Notes under the pieces: generated by a model | What the model saw: the letters and a program-made list of their open reading frames with translations, nothing else | What the model was told of the DNA's origin: nothing | The model's database searches: none | In this document: positions 43,501 to 52,900 of the stretch, one piece after another | Position numbering within the stretch: position 1 is the stretch's first letter | Layout of the letters: every line of letters starts with the position of its first letter | Origin: Oegoconia quadripuncta | Taxonomy: Eukaryota; Arthropoda; Insecta; Lepidoptera; Autostichidae | Length of the DNA: 64,000 bases | Reading direction: 5' to 3' | Assembly (NCBI GenBank): GCA_949316235.1 | Contig: OX438750.1 | Location: forward strand, 2,308,501 to 2,372,500 | Position numbers and translations under genes: made by a program

Positions 43501-46124
43501 ACCATACACAAAATGCATATCAGCCACATGAGAAGGTTGTAAATTTGCAAGTCTAGACATTTTAAAAGAAAGTCACAAATTGAAACAGTAGTCCTCGAAA
43601 CTCGGAAGCGCACCAATTGAATTCAAAGACGTAGCGTCACGGACACAAGGAACGATCGACTAACTAATAATAAGCAAATTGGAGCCGGTCTGAGAAAGGT
43701 GGCGGGGGGCGGGAGGACAGGAGCTATACGATAACAGCTAGTAATTTTTTACCTGCTCTATCCTTATTTGAAGGTCACAATTCAACACATTGTACTTTGG
43801 CACACGTTTGAAATTGATAGAAACATTGTTCTAGGATATTTTAGAGAATATCATGTAGTATCATAATAATTAAAAAAAAACATGATGTTACAGGGACATT
43901 TTTCGTTTTTTTAATTTTAAACTTAAAAAAATACAGTTTTGTTGGTCGAATTTTAAGTTTATTTCTTTTTTAATAAATTATTTATTTGTTTTGGGATAAT
44001 TTTCATAACCTAATTTGATTAATAATAATAACAGCACTGAATTAAAAAAAAAAGAATTGGGAAAGACGTAAAAACAAAGAAATTATGACTAAAATAGTGC
44101 AGGAGGTCATACATGTCTATTAAAAAAAAAGGATTAACAATTTTTAAAAAACAAAAGCAGTTAGGTCTCTAAATTTAAATGATTTATCGATAATTTTGTA
44201 TAAATTTTCAAACTACGCCCGCTGGTCACTTCTCTCCGGGACACATTGTATATTTGACGACCGATTGGTGTAGTGGATAGTGACCCTGTCAGCGAAACCA
44301 ACGGTTGCGGGTTCGAATCCCGCGAGGGGTAAATGTTTGTGTGATGAATACGAACATTTATTCCCGAGTCATGGATGTTTATATAAATATTTATGTATGT
44401 TTATCCGTTATCTAGTATCCATAGCACAAGCTTTGCTTAGTTTGGGACTAGATGATTGGTGTAAGTGTCCGAAATATATTTAATATTTATATTTATTACA
44501 AATAAACTTTACGATTCGGAGGTCGCGGGTTCGCTCTCCAGCGGGGTACATGTTTCAATATTCGGTTTGGTTGGTGGTAGGGCGTTTTTTAAATGTCCGC
44601 CTGGTTAGCTACCACCATCTTATCTAAATCTGCCGCCAGCAATGTTAATAGCATTGTTGTGTTCCGGTTGTCAGAGATAAGACAGCCAGTCCCCCAAATG
44701 TGTTGGGGTTTCCGGGTCAGTACGCATCCACCTTCGACCTCATTTTAACTTAACATCAGGTGTGATTGAGGTCAAGTACCAACCCGTAGTGCATAAAAAA
44801 AAATACTCGCTTGAAACAAATTTTTATTATGTGCCACAGGCCGACAATAAGCTGGCTGCCGCGCGACTGATGCGCGACATAGCTGAACTAAGGCAGAGGG
44901 TAGGGCAAGTTGAAGCCAGGCTTGCAAATGAGCTCAAGGTAACTAACATTATAGGTTATTACATCCGTGAAATGGATACCAACACGGCTGGGCAGCATTT
45001 GGGAAGCGACGTAACATCTTCTCATCCCAAATACCGCAATGTCCCAAGACGAAAGTCTTTGATCAGCGTGTGTGTACAGAGATGACATGGAACGAAAACG
45101 TGGTCGCTCACTAGTCACCCAAAGACCAATGGAGAGAGCTTATGCTCAGAGTCTCCCTGCGGGATCGAATCAGAAATGAGGAGATCCACAGGAGAACCGA
45201 GGTGATCGATATAGCTCGAAGCAGCGGGAGACGCAGCATCCCCCCGAGCCCCCCACGAGGGGGACCGACGTTTTGGTAAAATATCCACCTGATGGAAAGT
45301 GACGATGTGGTCGAAGATGAAGCACGTGATCCCAGTAGATGCCTATTCACCCTGCTCTTGAAGTTCCCAAAGTTGTAGGAATCAGGAATGACTGACGCCG
45401 GAAGGGAGTTCTATGCCTTACAAAAAAATAAGGCAAATTACAGGTTTCATCATATAAACTATTATTGTGTTTTTTTTTGAAGTTCAAGCTAAGTAGTTAG
45501 TTAGGAACCACGTAATGGGTAGCTTTACGGACATCGAGACAACGCTGCAAATAATGCTGAGTATTCATATGAAACGTGCAGCTGCAGATACGCACAAATT
45601 GCAGAATAATATAAATAAATATATTGGCATATACACACAGCACATTATGAATGAAGAGTCGAACCGCTTAGTGCAAATGTTCGGTATGTTAACTACATAC
45701 GGGTGGAATCCCTCCCCGCGCCCAGTAGTCCGAAGATGAAATGGCGATGGTGGAATAAGATTGTGTAATTCCAGCGCACACTCACCGAAGTGCATCCTGT
45801 AAAAGACTGAGAGACAGGCGACATTGCGACGGTGTTCGAGGCTCTGCAATTTAGCAGTGATCGAATGGTCACCAACGAGTCTTTTGACACTGTCAAAATA
45901 CGTATATGTGAATTTCACTGTGTGTAGCATTACGCACGGAGAAGATCGGTGTCCTTTCAAAAAACAGCATAACAAATAATCTGTCAGTGTATTTACAGCG
46001 TAAGAGGCAGGCTGAGCTCGACATTGTGCGACTGAGGAAAGAACTATCTTGCAACAAGTCGTGCGTAGCATCGCTGAGGATGCCGGTGCAGCCAATGAGG
46101 AAGCAGTGCTCCAAGTTCGCGTAA
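31527..46124 (+). CDS. Unidentified coiled-coil protein, 290 aa, seven exons
   Basis: Exons: 31527-31640, 34479-34608, 36246-36400, 40525-40656, 41570-41686, 44840-44938 and 45999-46124. The first exon can extend back to an acceptor at 31511. Junctions have GT-AG borders and continuous phase: 0, 1, 0, 0, 0, 0. The start ATG has a strong context (atcATGg). The N-terminal 80 residues are polar and Ser/Pro-rich. Residues about 80-178 are highly charged heptad-like helix (for example LLDELRRKLKRRIEECHFEK and LKQANLKLEKEKFNIAKEID). Exon 5 is a non-coiled linker with four Cys, and exons 6-7 resume a coiled coil (DIAELRQRVGQVEARLANEL) before a basic tail. I do not recognise the family; a cytoskeletal or centrosomal scaffold is a guess from composition only. 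Introns hold two transposons and many SINEs and LINE fragments. Confidence 0.75.
32222..32941. mobile_element. MITE with GGCCCGTATTAATAAA ends, interrupted
   Basis: The ends are GGCCCGTATTAATAAA and its complement. The interior CAAGTCTTGAGGCTGTATC resumes at 32637 after an insert (about 32250-32630) that carries a LINE 3' UTR (32425-32560, also at 45290-45420). AATA repeated at both sides of the insert may be its target duplication. Confidence 0.75.
32940..33230 (+). mobile_element. Third tRNA-headed SINE-like repeat, two partial copies
   Basis: A head reading GGCGCCTGTGGCTCAGCGG, with a B-box-like GGTCCAAGTTCAATTCCCAG, lies at 33145-33215. A related piece (TCTCCCAATTTGGGAGCTCC, AGATTCGATTTCCAG) lies at 32942-32983. 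Both are short and followed by unrelated sequence. Confidence 0.5.
33250..33640 (+). mobile_element. CR1/jockey-like LINE tail
   Basis: Begins in ORF2 (frame [24 protein letters not shown]), stops after SDYLDDKQSWT, then a 3' UTR to AAAATAAAGCATTTTTTGAT and a (GATTTT) terminus. Confidence 0.82.
33770..33890 (-). mobile_element. SINE-B 3' fragment
   Basis: Tail and first part of the body (AACGAGTTAGCACTTGACCT to GGGGACTGGCTATCTTATTT), cut off where the SINE-A fragment begins. Confidence 0.72.
33889..34000 (+). mobile_element. SINE-A 3' half
   Basis: Only the body is present, from TTTATTTACCATAAAAAAATG to CTAGATGGCGCTGTG. It is fused directly to an antisense SINE-B fragment at 33770-33890. 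Confidence 0.7.
34095..34290. mobile_element. Palindromic MITE, GTGTAAGTTTTGTTTCGAC arms, copy 1
   Basis: Left arm AGTGTAAGTTTTGTTTCG with TTTACTACCGCGTTCACGTT; right arm the complement. The centre includes AGCGCCTCTAGC. Inverted copy at 53338-53520. Confidence 0.8.
34310..34478 (+). mobile_element. LINE 3' UTR fragment next to exon 2 of the coiled-coil gene
   Basis: GGTTGCATGGAAGAGATCGC to TGTGCAATAAAGTGTATTTG is a common LINE 3' end, also at 36035-36110. It supplies the sequence immediately before the acceptor at 34478. Confidence 0.65.
35270..35850 (+). mobile_element. Jockey-like LINE tail
   Basis: The frame reads YSQAFTLQAIRLWNSLPESI then RRAQTLNTFKVAVKEHFLML and stops near 35419. A 3' UTR and an (AATCT)n terminus at 35828-35849 follow. 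Confidence 0.75.
36427..36736 (-). mobile_element. SINE-B copy beside exon 3 of the coiled-coil gene
   Basis: Near-complete antisense copy starting 27 bases after the exon donor at 36400. The head with GGGGATCGACCCCGCGACC is at 36670-36736. Confidence 0.83.
36850..37058 (+). mobile_element. CR1/jockey-like LINE tail, left half
   Basis: The frame RLQKVTKSFKGQCIRFYNMV then PVDIQ is interrupted by the Harbinger-like element. Confidence 0.85.
37059..40163 (-). mobile_element. Harbinger-like (DDE_Tnp_4) DNA transposon, about 3.1 kb
   Basis: The element sits inside a LINE 3' end: the reading frame ending PVDIQ before 37059 resumes as LPLNKFK after 40163. Its ends are imperfect inverted repeats, AAAGGACCATGGG on the left and the complement of AAAGGACGATGGG on the right. 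An inner block, GTCCCCACCCTACAACAG (37090-37107), is inverted at 40124-40141. The target duplication could not be fixed because the flank has diverged from the other LINE copies. It encodes one two-exon transposase on the minus strand and lies in the intron between exons 3 and 4 of the coiled-coil gene, antisense to it. Confidence 0.85.
37440..39673 (-). CDS. DDE_Tnp_4-type transposase with split Cys-pair zinc motif and C-terminal SWIM-like motif
   Basis: Exon 2 (39341-37440) encodes 633 aa. A short exon 1 (39673-39542, 44 codons, starting MDTGRRCVMCPRS) joins it in phase 0 by a gttagt donor and an attccag acceptor, giving 677 aa. One Cys pair (CVMC) is in exon 1 and another (CHRC) begins exon 2, so a zinc motif appears to be split by the intron. 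A helix-turn-helix follows (TGESNERLATLFGMSRRTFE). The DDE core has D in ILILDGTYIYI, D in FIVDRGFRD and E in RWVVEAVNGKFK, with about 48 residues between the last two. Near the C-terminus CTCLTGNRTVGSCAH fits a SWIM zinc motif (CxC-x9-CxH). I see no frameshift or stop, so it may be active. Confidence 0.85.
40164..40500 (+). mobile_element. CR1/jockey-like LINE tail, right half
   Basis: Continues LPLNKFKTTIKQKLCAKGYY then [13 protein letters not shown] and stop, with the 3' UTR and terminal TTTTTGACTTTGATTTTTGA. It ends about 25 bases before exon 4 of the coiled-coil gene. Confidence 0.85.
41041..41295 (+). mobile_element. SINE-A copy, near complete
   Basis: Head GGTGTAGTGGTTAGCAACTC with B box GGTTCGAATCCCGC, body and CTAGATGGCGCTGAG end. 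Lies in the intron between exons 4 and 5 of the coiled-coil gene. Confidence 0.87.
41813..44250 (-). mobile_element. Mariner-superfamily transposon with about 430-bp terminal inverted repeats
   Basis: The element begins TACAATGTGTCCCGG and ends with its exact complement, flanked on both sides by the TA target duplication (41811-41812 and 44251-44252). The inverted repeats run from 41813 to about 42240 and from about 43826 to 44250 and differ only at scattered positions and homopolymer lengths. The 2.4-kb element lies 126 bases after exon 5 of the coiled-coil gene, antisense to it. Near-identical long repeats plus an open transposase frame suggest a recent arrival. Confidence 0.93.
42478..43560 (-). 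CDS. Tc1/mariner-type transposase, 360 aa, apparently intact
   Basis: A single exon of 360 aa, a normal length for the superfamily. Residues about 10-60 resemble the DUF4817 helix-turn-helix found in many insect transposons (FVYGFCDGNARAAVAEYRR). A second HTH follows (ISIRRIAIRLGITRMRVWRV). The catalytic core shows D in LWTDEATF, D in FQLDGAPAHYA and D in RSPDLTPLDYYFWGYM. I count about 40 residues between the second and third Asp, wider than classical mariner DD34D and near the DD39-41D groups. The C-terminus ends GGHFENIIN, a typical mariner ending. It cuts and pastes at TA sites. Confidence 0.92.
   Translation of the reverse strand: MSRLANLQPSHVADMHFVYGFCDGNARAAVAEYRRRYPNRVVLGYRSFIAVHRQMSEMGLRRRRNEPVQPAPAVRMDIDEQVLRLVTADPTISIRRIAIRLGITRMRVWRVLKKEGLHPYHYRRAQNLRDGDSIPRLVFCTWILRQHRLNPDFIKRVLWTDEATFTRAGITNHRNLHIWAAENPYAVRETLFQYELSVNMWAGIIDDLIIGPFELPRRLTQEVMLNFLRNDLPQLLEDVPLLTRRHMYFQLDGAPAHYAQSVREFINKNYPRWIGRGGPVAWPPRSPDLTPLDYYFWGYMKQKVYAVPIISRDQLKQRIDAAAAEIAQNHAEIRRTTLRMSFRALACITADGGHFENIIN
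44257..44475 (+). mobile_element. SINE-A variant copy
   Basis: Nearly identical to the copy at 25751 over its whole length. It begins six bases after the end of the mariner at 44250. Confidence 0.85.
44511..44795 (+). mobile_element. SINE-B copy close to a splice acceptor
   Basis: Begins in the head (TACGATTCGGAGGTCGCGGG) and ends with the tail and A-run at about 44806, only some 35 bases before the acceptor of exon 6 (44839). The SINE tail may therefore supply or displace branch-point sequence. Confidence 0.83.
45105..45430 (+). mobile_element. RTE LINE fragment with internal deletion
   Basis: The frame SLRDRIRNEEIHRRTEVIDI is RTE ORF sequence. It jumps to a later part (PPSPPRGGPTFW) and then to a LINE 3' UTR also present at 32425-32560. 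Confidence 0.65.
45690..45905 (-). mobile_element. Jockey-like LINE ORF2 C-terminal fragment, antisense
   Basis: The minus frame reads KLQSLEHRRNVACLSVFYRM, HFGECALELHNLIPPSPFH and GRGEGFHPYVVNI, a typical insect LINE tail. In the intron before the last exon of the coiled-coil gene, antisense to it. Confidence 0.78.
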
Positions 46125-46234
46125 TTTCTACCTATTTTACCTTAGCATAATTTTACAAAGATTAAGAGAAAGGAAATCTGTAATTATGTTGATTTCTTTC
46201 AATTTTAGCCAATTACTCTTTTACGCTTAGATGT

Positions 46235-46240
46235 AATAAA
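46235..46240 (+). terminator. Poly(A) signal AATAAA of the coiled-coil gene
   Basis: An AATAAA lies 111 bases after the stop codon of the coiled-coil gene and is the first one in its 3' flank. The ZAD gene ends on the other strand 0.8 kb away. Confidence 0.4.
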
Positions 46241-46599
46241 ATTACATTCGTTATTTCAGTTTAAATATAGGTGTCTATATCTACTCCTGTATTGAAAAAT
46301 AAAACTAAGTAATAACTATTTAAAGGAAATTATTATTGTATACTAATAAGATTTTCATTTAAATCACTCATTCTCAAAGTGGACGATAAATCACGCCCCC
46401 TTATGCCCACTTTCAGGGGGGCTAGCATCTTTCAGGTAGGGCATCGTTAGGAGGTTTCGTTTGGCTTAGAAAAAAATTAGAGGGCATTACAAATTTCAGC
46501 TGAGAAATAGAATATGGGCATATCTTATCATAACCATATTCATCTAGACACGTTAAAAAGCAATAACCGTTGTTAAGATGCGCTGCAGATAAATATCTT

Positions 46600-46793
46600 G
46601 CACATGCACACAGCGCCATCTAGTTTCACACTAAAAGTTTTTTGTAAATATAATTAAAAATAATGAAAAACACCCATAATTGAGGACATGACCGTAATCA
46701 TCATACAAATATGCCCCTAGCGGGATTCGAACCCGCAACCTTTTTGTACAGTGGCCAGAGTTGCTAACCACTACACCAAACAGTTTGTCAATC
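46600..46793 (-). mobile_element. SINE-A copy between convergent genes
   Basis: Antisense family copy with head at 46730-46793 (GCGGGATTCGAACCCGC is the B-box complement). It fills part of the 0.8-kb gap between the ends of the coiled-coil and ZAD genes. Confidence 0.82.
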
Positions 46794-46905
46794 TGACGAT
46801 AAAAGTAATCAGAATAAAATAAAACCCGCTTTAATTAAAAAAAAAAAAACAAATATAATCAGCAAAAACCACGACTATCCTTAAACAGTTAACAAAAAGC
46901 CCTCA

Positions 46906-49900
46906 TTATGATGGCCGGAAATTTTCATGTGTCAAATAATGCAATTGTAACGCGTGTCGACCTTTGAACACCCTTTTGCAAATATCACATTCAAAGACCG
47001 CTTCCCCGGTATGAAGTTTCAAATGTTGATCGAGCAAGTATCTAGTTTTGAGAACTTTATTACATATTGTGCATTTGAAGTCTGCGTTGTCGCTTCTTAT
47101 GTTCCTGAGTTGGTCGACGAGTTGTCGAGATGTGGTGCCTTTCTTTTGACATCGGCTGCAGTAACTTTTGTGTGATCGGATACTTTTAACGGCGCTCTCG
47201 GCATTTTTCACTTGCGGAGGCTTTTTTGGCAGACTGTTGAGTCTGGAACAATGTGACGTGAATCGCCGTTATAGATTAAACACTCATACTCATAATTCTT
47301 TATTTCCATAAACATCATTGGTGCACTTGACATGGTGAATGGGAGAACAGGTTACAATAACAACATGTGAACAAACATGCCAAAAATGCTTTATTTTGTA
47401 GGTACACAGGGTACACTTAATATAGTCAATTTTACATTTTAAGTATTATAAATACTAAAATAATAAGTTTCTCATGCTCTTCTGCACCTTCTTTAAAAGC
47501 TACATCTACCGGACAACATCTATCTTCAATAAACAATAGATCCTCACCTGCCTCTGCCTCGCATGTCGCCTTTCGCGTGTTGGACCGAATGCTCTTTAAT
47601 GGTCACTGGCAGAACAATGTTACACTTCCTACAATAGTTTCTCTTGTCGACGTTCTTCTTGAGTTTGCAACGTGAACACACAAACGTCTTGGATTCGTCA
47701 GCTGGCATTATCATCGGATACCGCTGACCGCAGACCGTGCAGTTTACAATAGTGCGTTTCACGTTGATGGCGCTGTTGTTTGTGAAGGTACGTCTCACAA
47801 GTCTGGTGGCAAGATGAGAGAATTTTTTATTTATCCACAAAGGGTTAGCATTTGACCTCAATCACACCTGATGTTAAGTGAAGATGAGGCCGAAGGGACT
47901 GGCTATCTTATCTCTGACAACCGGAACACAACAATGCTATTAACATTGCTGTTTGGCGGCAGATTTAGATAAGATGGTGGTAGCTAGCCAGGCGGACATT
48001 TAATATGCCGTACCACCAACCAAACCGAGTACTAAATATGTACCCCGCTGGGGATCGAACCCGCGACCTCCGAAACGTAAACCCAATGTTGTTTCACGTT
48101 TGGGGTAGTGGTTAGAAACACTGACTACTATACTAGGATCTGTATTTCAGAATGTTGCTCAAGCGTAGATCTGAGCTTGACCATGGGAAGAGATGTCGAT
48201 ATGCACGTTACATAAAGCGGTCCCTTTTTAACTATCCTCAAGCGGAGATCTCTGCTTGAGTAACGTTCTCTAATACGGGCCTAAAACCTGACTGCTATAT
48301 AATATAAATGACACCAAGCAGAATTATTGTTGCGGTCGATTATTTTTGTATGTGCTTTATCTATCTATATTTTAACTACCACCATGGCTCAATGTTAAAG
48401 ACATTAAGTTTCGAAATGGAGGTTGCGGGTTCACTCCCCAGCGGGGGTACATGTTCAGTACTCGGTTTGGTTGGTGATAGGGCGTTTTATATGACCGCCT
48501 GGTCCGCTAGCTACCCTATCTGCGTCTGCCGCCAAACAGCAATGTTAATAGCATTATTGTGTTCCGGTTGTCAGAGACAAGATAGCCAGTCTCTCAAATA
48601 AGATGGGGTTTCCGGGTCAGTACGCTTCCACCTTCGGACACGTCATGTTCACTTCACTGCATCCAAATCGGTTCATCTGTTTAAGAGCGACGGAGCCACA
48701 GACTGATATACACATAGTGGCTAAACTTATAACAACCCTCTTTTTGCATCTGTTAATAAATGAAAACAGGTCGTCAAATGATGATAATTTATGTGAATTT
48801 GCTACCCACCTCTGCTTTTTTTCATTTGAAATGGCGGCCTTTTTGCTAAGCATCTCCAATATTTTTTTATTCACATTCACTTGATCTTCTGTACTTTTTA
48901 TTATATTTAATATGGTGTCTGGTTGTTCAAGGATATGCCGTAAGCTCGTCTGGTCCATGGAATTCTTTGTGGGGATTCTAAGAATGGGCCTTCTCAAGCT
49001 TTGACTATCACTTCTTTTCATTGAAACTGCTATTGCTGTACGAGCTGATGAACCTGAAAAATGACAGCAATGCCGTTGTATAGCTGATATTATTATTATA
49101 GACGACAAGCAAATAGAGCCGACCCGTCTCTTCCCGCGGATGTCGTAAGGCGGCTAAGGGTCTTTCCACCAAGAACATCTATAGACTTGTATGTTTTAAC
49201 GAGGCGATGGGCTCTCCCCTGTCACATGTGCATTTCTGTATATTTGGAATACCCAAACGCTATTATAATATCACTGACCATCCCATTTGGGATAAAGATC
49301 CTGACTTTATGTATGTATGAACGAAATCAACCACGAACTACTAGAAAGCTCATATCAAAGCAAACTTATACCAAAGTGACAGAACGCGCCATGGAAAATG
49401 GTCTACCTGTTTTATGGAATGAATTAGATGATTTAAAGAGTATAATATTCTAACCTTTTCGTCACAGTACATTTCTGAAACTCTAATATATTATGTTAAA
49501 AAAAATATAGCATCATTTAGGAAAAATAGTGATAAACATGATGTTAATACAAGAAATAAAGATAAACTTGCAGGTACATGACTGACCTCCGCGAAGTCAG
49601 TAATTCATTCAATGGGTTATGTATAAGCTTTTTCAATAAGGTTCCTGTTGATATACAAAATCTTCCTTTATACTATAAAACAGAAACTTATTAAGAAGCA
49701 TATTGTAAAATATCAGATTATTTAGATGATAAACATTCATGGACATAACCAGCCCGTTCGCATAACCAGGCTATTTCACAATTAATAATGAAATATTATT
49801 GTGCCTTTTTGTAATATAAAAACCTTTTTTTTAAGAGCAACCTTTCGAGTTTCTTGCTTGTTCTTCTTAGGGGAAAATTGCCTTTTGAACAAGCAGTTGC

Positions 49901-52900
49901 TTTAAAAATGTAAAAACTGACTATTTTAAGTGTACCCGGTGTAACTACAAAATAAAGCATTTTTGATTTGATTTGATTATTTTTTAAGGACATGGTTGGA
50001 TTGCTTCTAAATCATTTCTAATTTTTGTAAATAGAAACGCATACCGTTTATGTCTCGGTATATACAGGGCGTCCCAAAGTTATGGGACATGAAGGGGAAG
50101 TACCTTAAATATCGTAGATAGTGAATTTTGCTCAAAGAAGACTTTATGTTATTTTTAAAAGTTAGTAATTCTGCATTCATAGATTTTCTAAAAATTATTT
50201 GCTTCGGCTGGGAATCGAACCGACTCAAATGTGAAAAAAAAAACACCCTACTTTTATGATGCCAATCGAAAGAATAGCTAAAAAATAATAACTCTGCCTA
50301 AGTAACATAGTATTTTAAAAGAAAGGAACAACGTGAAATTAATCATTTTAATCAAATAAAAAACATACATGAAACTGCCGTAGTCAATTAAGTAGGTATT
50401 TTTTTGTAAATTAATTAATTAAATGCTCAAAATGTGATCCCTCTTGTCTTACGCAAATCGCCAATCTTTTAATGAGCCCGCTGCCTGTTGATTTTTGTTG
50501 TTTCTGTTGAATACAAGTTTTATCATTTCATCTACACGTGCACTTATAATAAGGAAAACTATGTTAGTACCTATTTTATGAAGTGGGTACTTATTTACGA
50601 ATAATCAATGCTATCTTTGGAATGATAATATCGCTACTTTTCGAACGTCGTCGGCAATAAATAACTTTCTTGAAATTTGACTCAATCATTTTATGTTGTT
50701 CCTTTCTTTTAAAATACTATGTTACTTAGGCAGAGTTATTATTTTTTAGCTATTCTTTCGATTGGCATCATAAAAGTAGGGTGTTTTTTTTTTCACATTT
50801 AAGTCGGTTCGATTCCCAGCCGAAGCAAGTAATTTTTAGAAAATCTATGAATGCAGAATTACTAACTTTTAAAAATAACATAAAGTCTTCTTTGAGCAAA
50901 ATTCACTATCTACGATATTTAAGGTACTTCCCCTTCATGTCCCATAACTTTGGGACGCCCTGTATACTAGATATTCATTACCTACTACATGGTTAGAAGA
51001 TATCTTAATCACAGAATTAGGGATGTAGTACATTTTTGAAGTATTCATAGGTACTCTTTTTACCGGACCGAAGAGAGGGTACGTTTTTCGCGCGTATATA
51101 TGTATGTATATATTCTTTACCGTACCATACCGCACTGTGACGAAAAGTAAAACCAAAGCGACTCTTAGGCCCGTATTAATAAACCAATCTCAATACAAGT
51201 CTTGAGGCTGTATCAACCGAGATGCGTCTTAAGCAGTTGACGCTATCTCAAGCTACGTGCTAATTTATAAACCAATCTTGAGGTCTACTCAGCTGAGATC
51301 ATTTCTCAAGAATTCGCCTCAGCGGCGAAGTCTTGAGTCTTGAGTTTCGTTCGTCTCAAGCAGTACTTGCTTGAATATGTCTTTCAGTTGTTTCAGGTCT
51401 CAAGTAAGGTTTATTAATCAACACGTTTACTTGAGACCGGTCACAAAACTATTCTCAATCTTGAGAACGGTTTATTAATACGGGCCTAAGAGTTAAAGTT
51501 TGTCATAATGAAAAAAAAATGTTTTAGGACTACAATGTGGGTATCATAGGAAATGAATCATCATGAGGATTCTGAAATTTTTATTACAAGTGAGACATGC
51601 TAAGCAGCAGACGTGTGGCTTTTAAATCACATTTTTTCCATATCTTTACAGTCTGTTTTTTTTTAATTAGATGGTTTTAGATAGAATGATTTTCTTAGGA
51701 AACTACAAGGTTTTAACGATTGCCTTTATCTAGACAAGTTTTTGATAACTCTTGTCAACTCACAGTCGCTGATCGGCCTCTCGAATGCTGCGTGCACTAA
51801 CGCCCGAAACTTCTGAGTATTTCGCAACTTAGTGACACACTTGTCGCATATCATGGTGTCAGATGGTGTTACCTTCAACATAAAATAATTAGAATTTATA
51901 TATAACTGCAACGAGAAAGGGGGCCATGTGCGCAAAAGTTTGAGAACCAGGTAGCCCTGTTAGACCTTCTTTCCTTATTCTTTTTATTTTTTTAGTTATT
52001 ATTAGTTAGTCTCCTTTATTTCACCCATCTAACTAATATTATAAATGCGAAAGTTTGGATATTAGTTTGTTTATTTATTTGTTTGTTGGTCAATCACGGC
52101 GAAACGGATGGACGGATTTACATGAAATTTAGTATATAGGTAGAATATACCCTGGATTAAGACAAAGGATATTTTTTATCCAGATAAAGTGAGTAGTACC
52201 CACGGATTAAACAAGTTTTCGCGATAAAGTTATTCCACGCAAGCGAAGTCACGGGCGGAAGGCTAGTATACTTATAAAACTAAACCCAAATATATTGCGT
52301 TTCCTACTTCAATAGGTAGAAGGAAGAGATCTCTTAAAAGATACAACTTTTGTGCATGACCTATCATTTGTACTCTGTTATATATAAATTGCGGAGTAAT
52401 AAAGAATACAAACTAACTAGGCTACTACTTTGATGATAATTAAACCGTCGTAAATTGGCAAAGCAACAGACTTCAGTAAATTTCGACTCTCTATCTCCGG
52501 AGTGCATCATTACATCTTAACCTTTATCACATCTTAAATGTGGGACCACCCTAGTGATAATCCCTATCAAATAAAGCGTTATGGATTTGTGGAAAATGGG
52601 TTAAGTGTTAATAAAAAAATGTTTATCAAGGTTAGATATCTCTCACAACCTTCACAAAACTTAAGCCTTCGCCACACAGAGAGCAGCCATGGTGGATGTC
52701 ACTATTGTCGCCGTAGCCGCCCCGCGCCGCCCTCAATTCACGTCACCAATACACCCCGAGCAGAACAACTCGCTGTTCTCTATTTAGCGAAGGCTTTAAA
52801 TAGGTGTTTAGGTGTTATCTGATATCACGTAACGATCAACTAACTCTCACACCGAAGCACTCTCCGAGGAGCTGGTCATACCGCTCCTCAACCCCTTCCC

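Noticed and set aside
45515..45739. 74-aa plus ORF MGSFTDIETTLQ
   Set aside because: Its 3' half is antisense to a LINE fragment and it lacks splice continuity with the coiled-coil exons. The 5' half is unexplained but unsupported.
50007..50996. Two near-identical proteins MFFFSHLSRFDSQPKQ on opposite strands
   Set aside because: They are the two inverted-repeat arms of one MITE read in each direction, not genes.
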